A DNA stretch of 6,056 bases, taken from assembly GCA_964473355.1 (NCBI GenBank), contig CAYYOS010000143.1, positions 1 through 6,056 of the forward strand, given 5' to 3'. Shown in pieces: positions 5,846-6,056 of this stretch. The DNA comes from CAYYOS01 sp964473355. GTDB lineage: Bacteria; Pseudomonadota; Gammaproteobacteria; Burkholderiales; REEB80. The notes below the pieces were generated by a model, which was not told the DNA's origin, ran no database searches, and was given only the letters and a program-made list of their open reading frames with translations. How positions within the stretch are numbered: the stretch's first letter is position 1; each line of letters starts with the position of its first letter. Both the position numbers and the translations under genes were made by a program.

Positions 5846-6056
5846 ATGCGCGTCTATCTTGATCTTCTGCACCATGTCTTGACTACCGGAAAGGCTAAAA
5901 CCGACCGCACCGGCACGGGTACGTTAAGTGTGTTTGGCTATCAAATGCGTTTTGATCTAGCTACGGGCTTTCCTTTGCTGACCACAAAAAAATTGCATCT
6001 CAAATCTATAATTTATGAGCTGCTATGGTTTTTACGAGGTGAAACCAATATCCGTT
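5846..6056 (+). CDS. thyA: Thymidylate synthase ThyA, N-terminal 70 codons (3' end outside the window)
   Basis: ThyA methylates dUMP to dTMP using 5,10-methylene-THF. The visible part starts MRVYLDLLHHVLTTG, followed by DRTGTGTLSVFGYQMRF, with Arg21 at the phosphate-binding position of E. coli ThyA. FPLLTTKKLHLKSIIYELLWFLRGETNIR follows in two conserved blocks. About a quarter of a roughly 264-residue enzyme is present; the catalytic Cys lies beyond the edge. The ATG at 5846 aligns with the E. coli start, and an in-frame TGA at 5828-5830 rules out a longer form. No Shine-Dalgarno sequence is visible in the AT-rich 39-bp gap after folD. An AT-only 6-bp inverted repeat (5816-5821/5830-5835) in the gap does not look like a terminator, so readthrough from folD is likely. 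Confidence 0.96.
   Translation, partial: MRVYLDLLHHVLTTGKAKTDRTGTGTLSVFGYQMRFDLATGFPLLTTKKLHLKSIIYELLWFLRGETNIR

Overview
The window is ordinary chromosomal housekeeping DNA, most likely from a gammaproteobacterium. Evidence for that: the large single-chain form of PurL, FolD and ThyA residues that keep E. coli numbering, a Kup-type K+ transporter that aligns with E. coli Kup from end to end, and tRNA bodies of gammaproteobacterial type. Base composition is about half G+C by eye. I cannot fix the order; a Legionellales/Coxiella-like lineage is possible but unproven.

Layout, left to right. Positions 1-2419 (minus strand) hold the first 806 codons of purL; the glutaminase end lies beyond the left edge. 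The reading frame is intact throughout. Inside it, a short GC-rich palindromic repeat has inserted in frame and adds about 29 residues. Positions 2420-2604 are a divergent intergenic region with candidate promoters for purL (minus) and kup (plus), an 18-bp perfect AT palindrome and a tandem imperfect repeat. Positions 2605-4506 (plus) are kup, complete. Positions 4536-4822 (minus) are a three-gene tRNA operon, transcribed Pro(UGG)-Arg(UCU)-His(GUG), with a strong sigma70-type promoter at 4835-4863. It converges on kup with only 29 bp between them. Positions 4952-5806 (plus) are folD, complete, divergent from the tRNA operon. From 5846 to the right edge is the start of thyA.

Functionally, purL makes FGAM in purine synthesis. 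folD interconverts 5,10-methylene-THF and 10-formyl-THF, and thyA consumes 5,10-methylene-THF to make dTMP. folD and thyA, 39 bp apart on the same strand, are therefore a sensible one-carbon/nucleotide pair and may share a transcript. kup and the tRNAs are unrelated neighbours.

I found no defence system, mobile gene, CRISPR array or novel multi-gene system. The most notable feature is the repeat-derived insertion in PurL. The remaining findings concern small structures in the intergenic DNA and tRNA spacers. No stretch longer than 300 bp lacks a gene.
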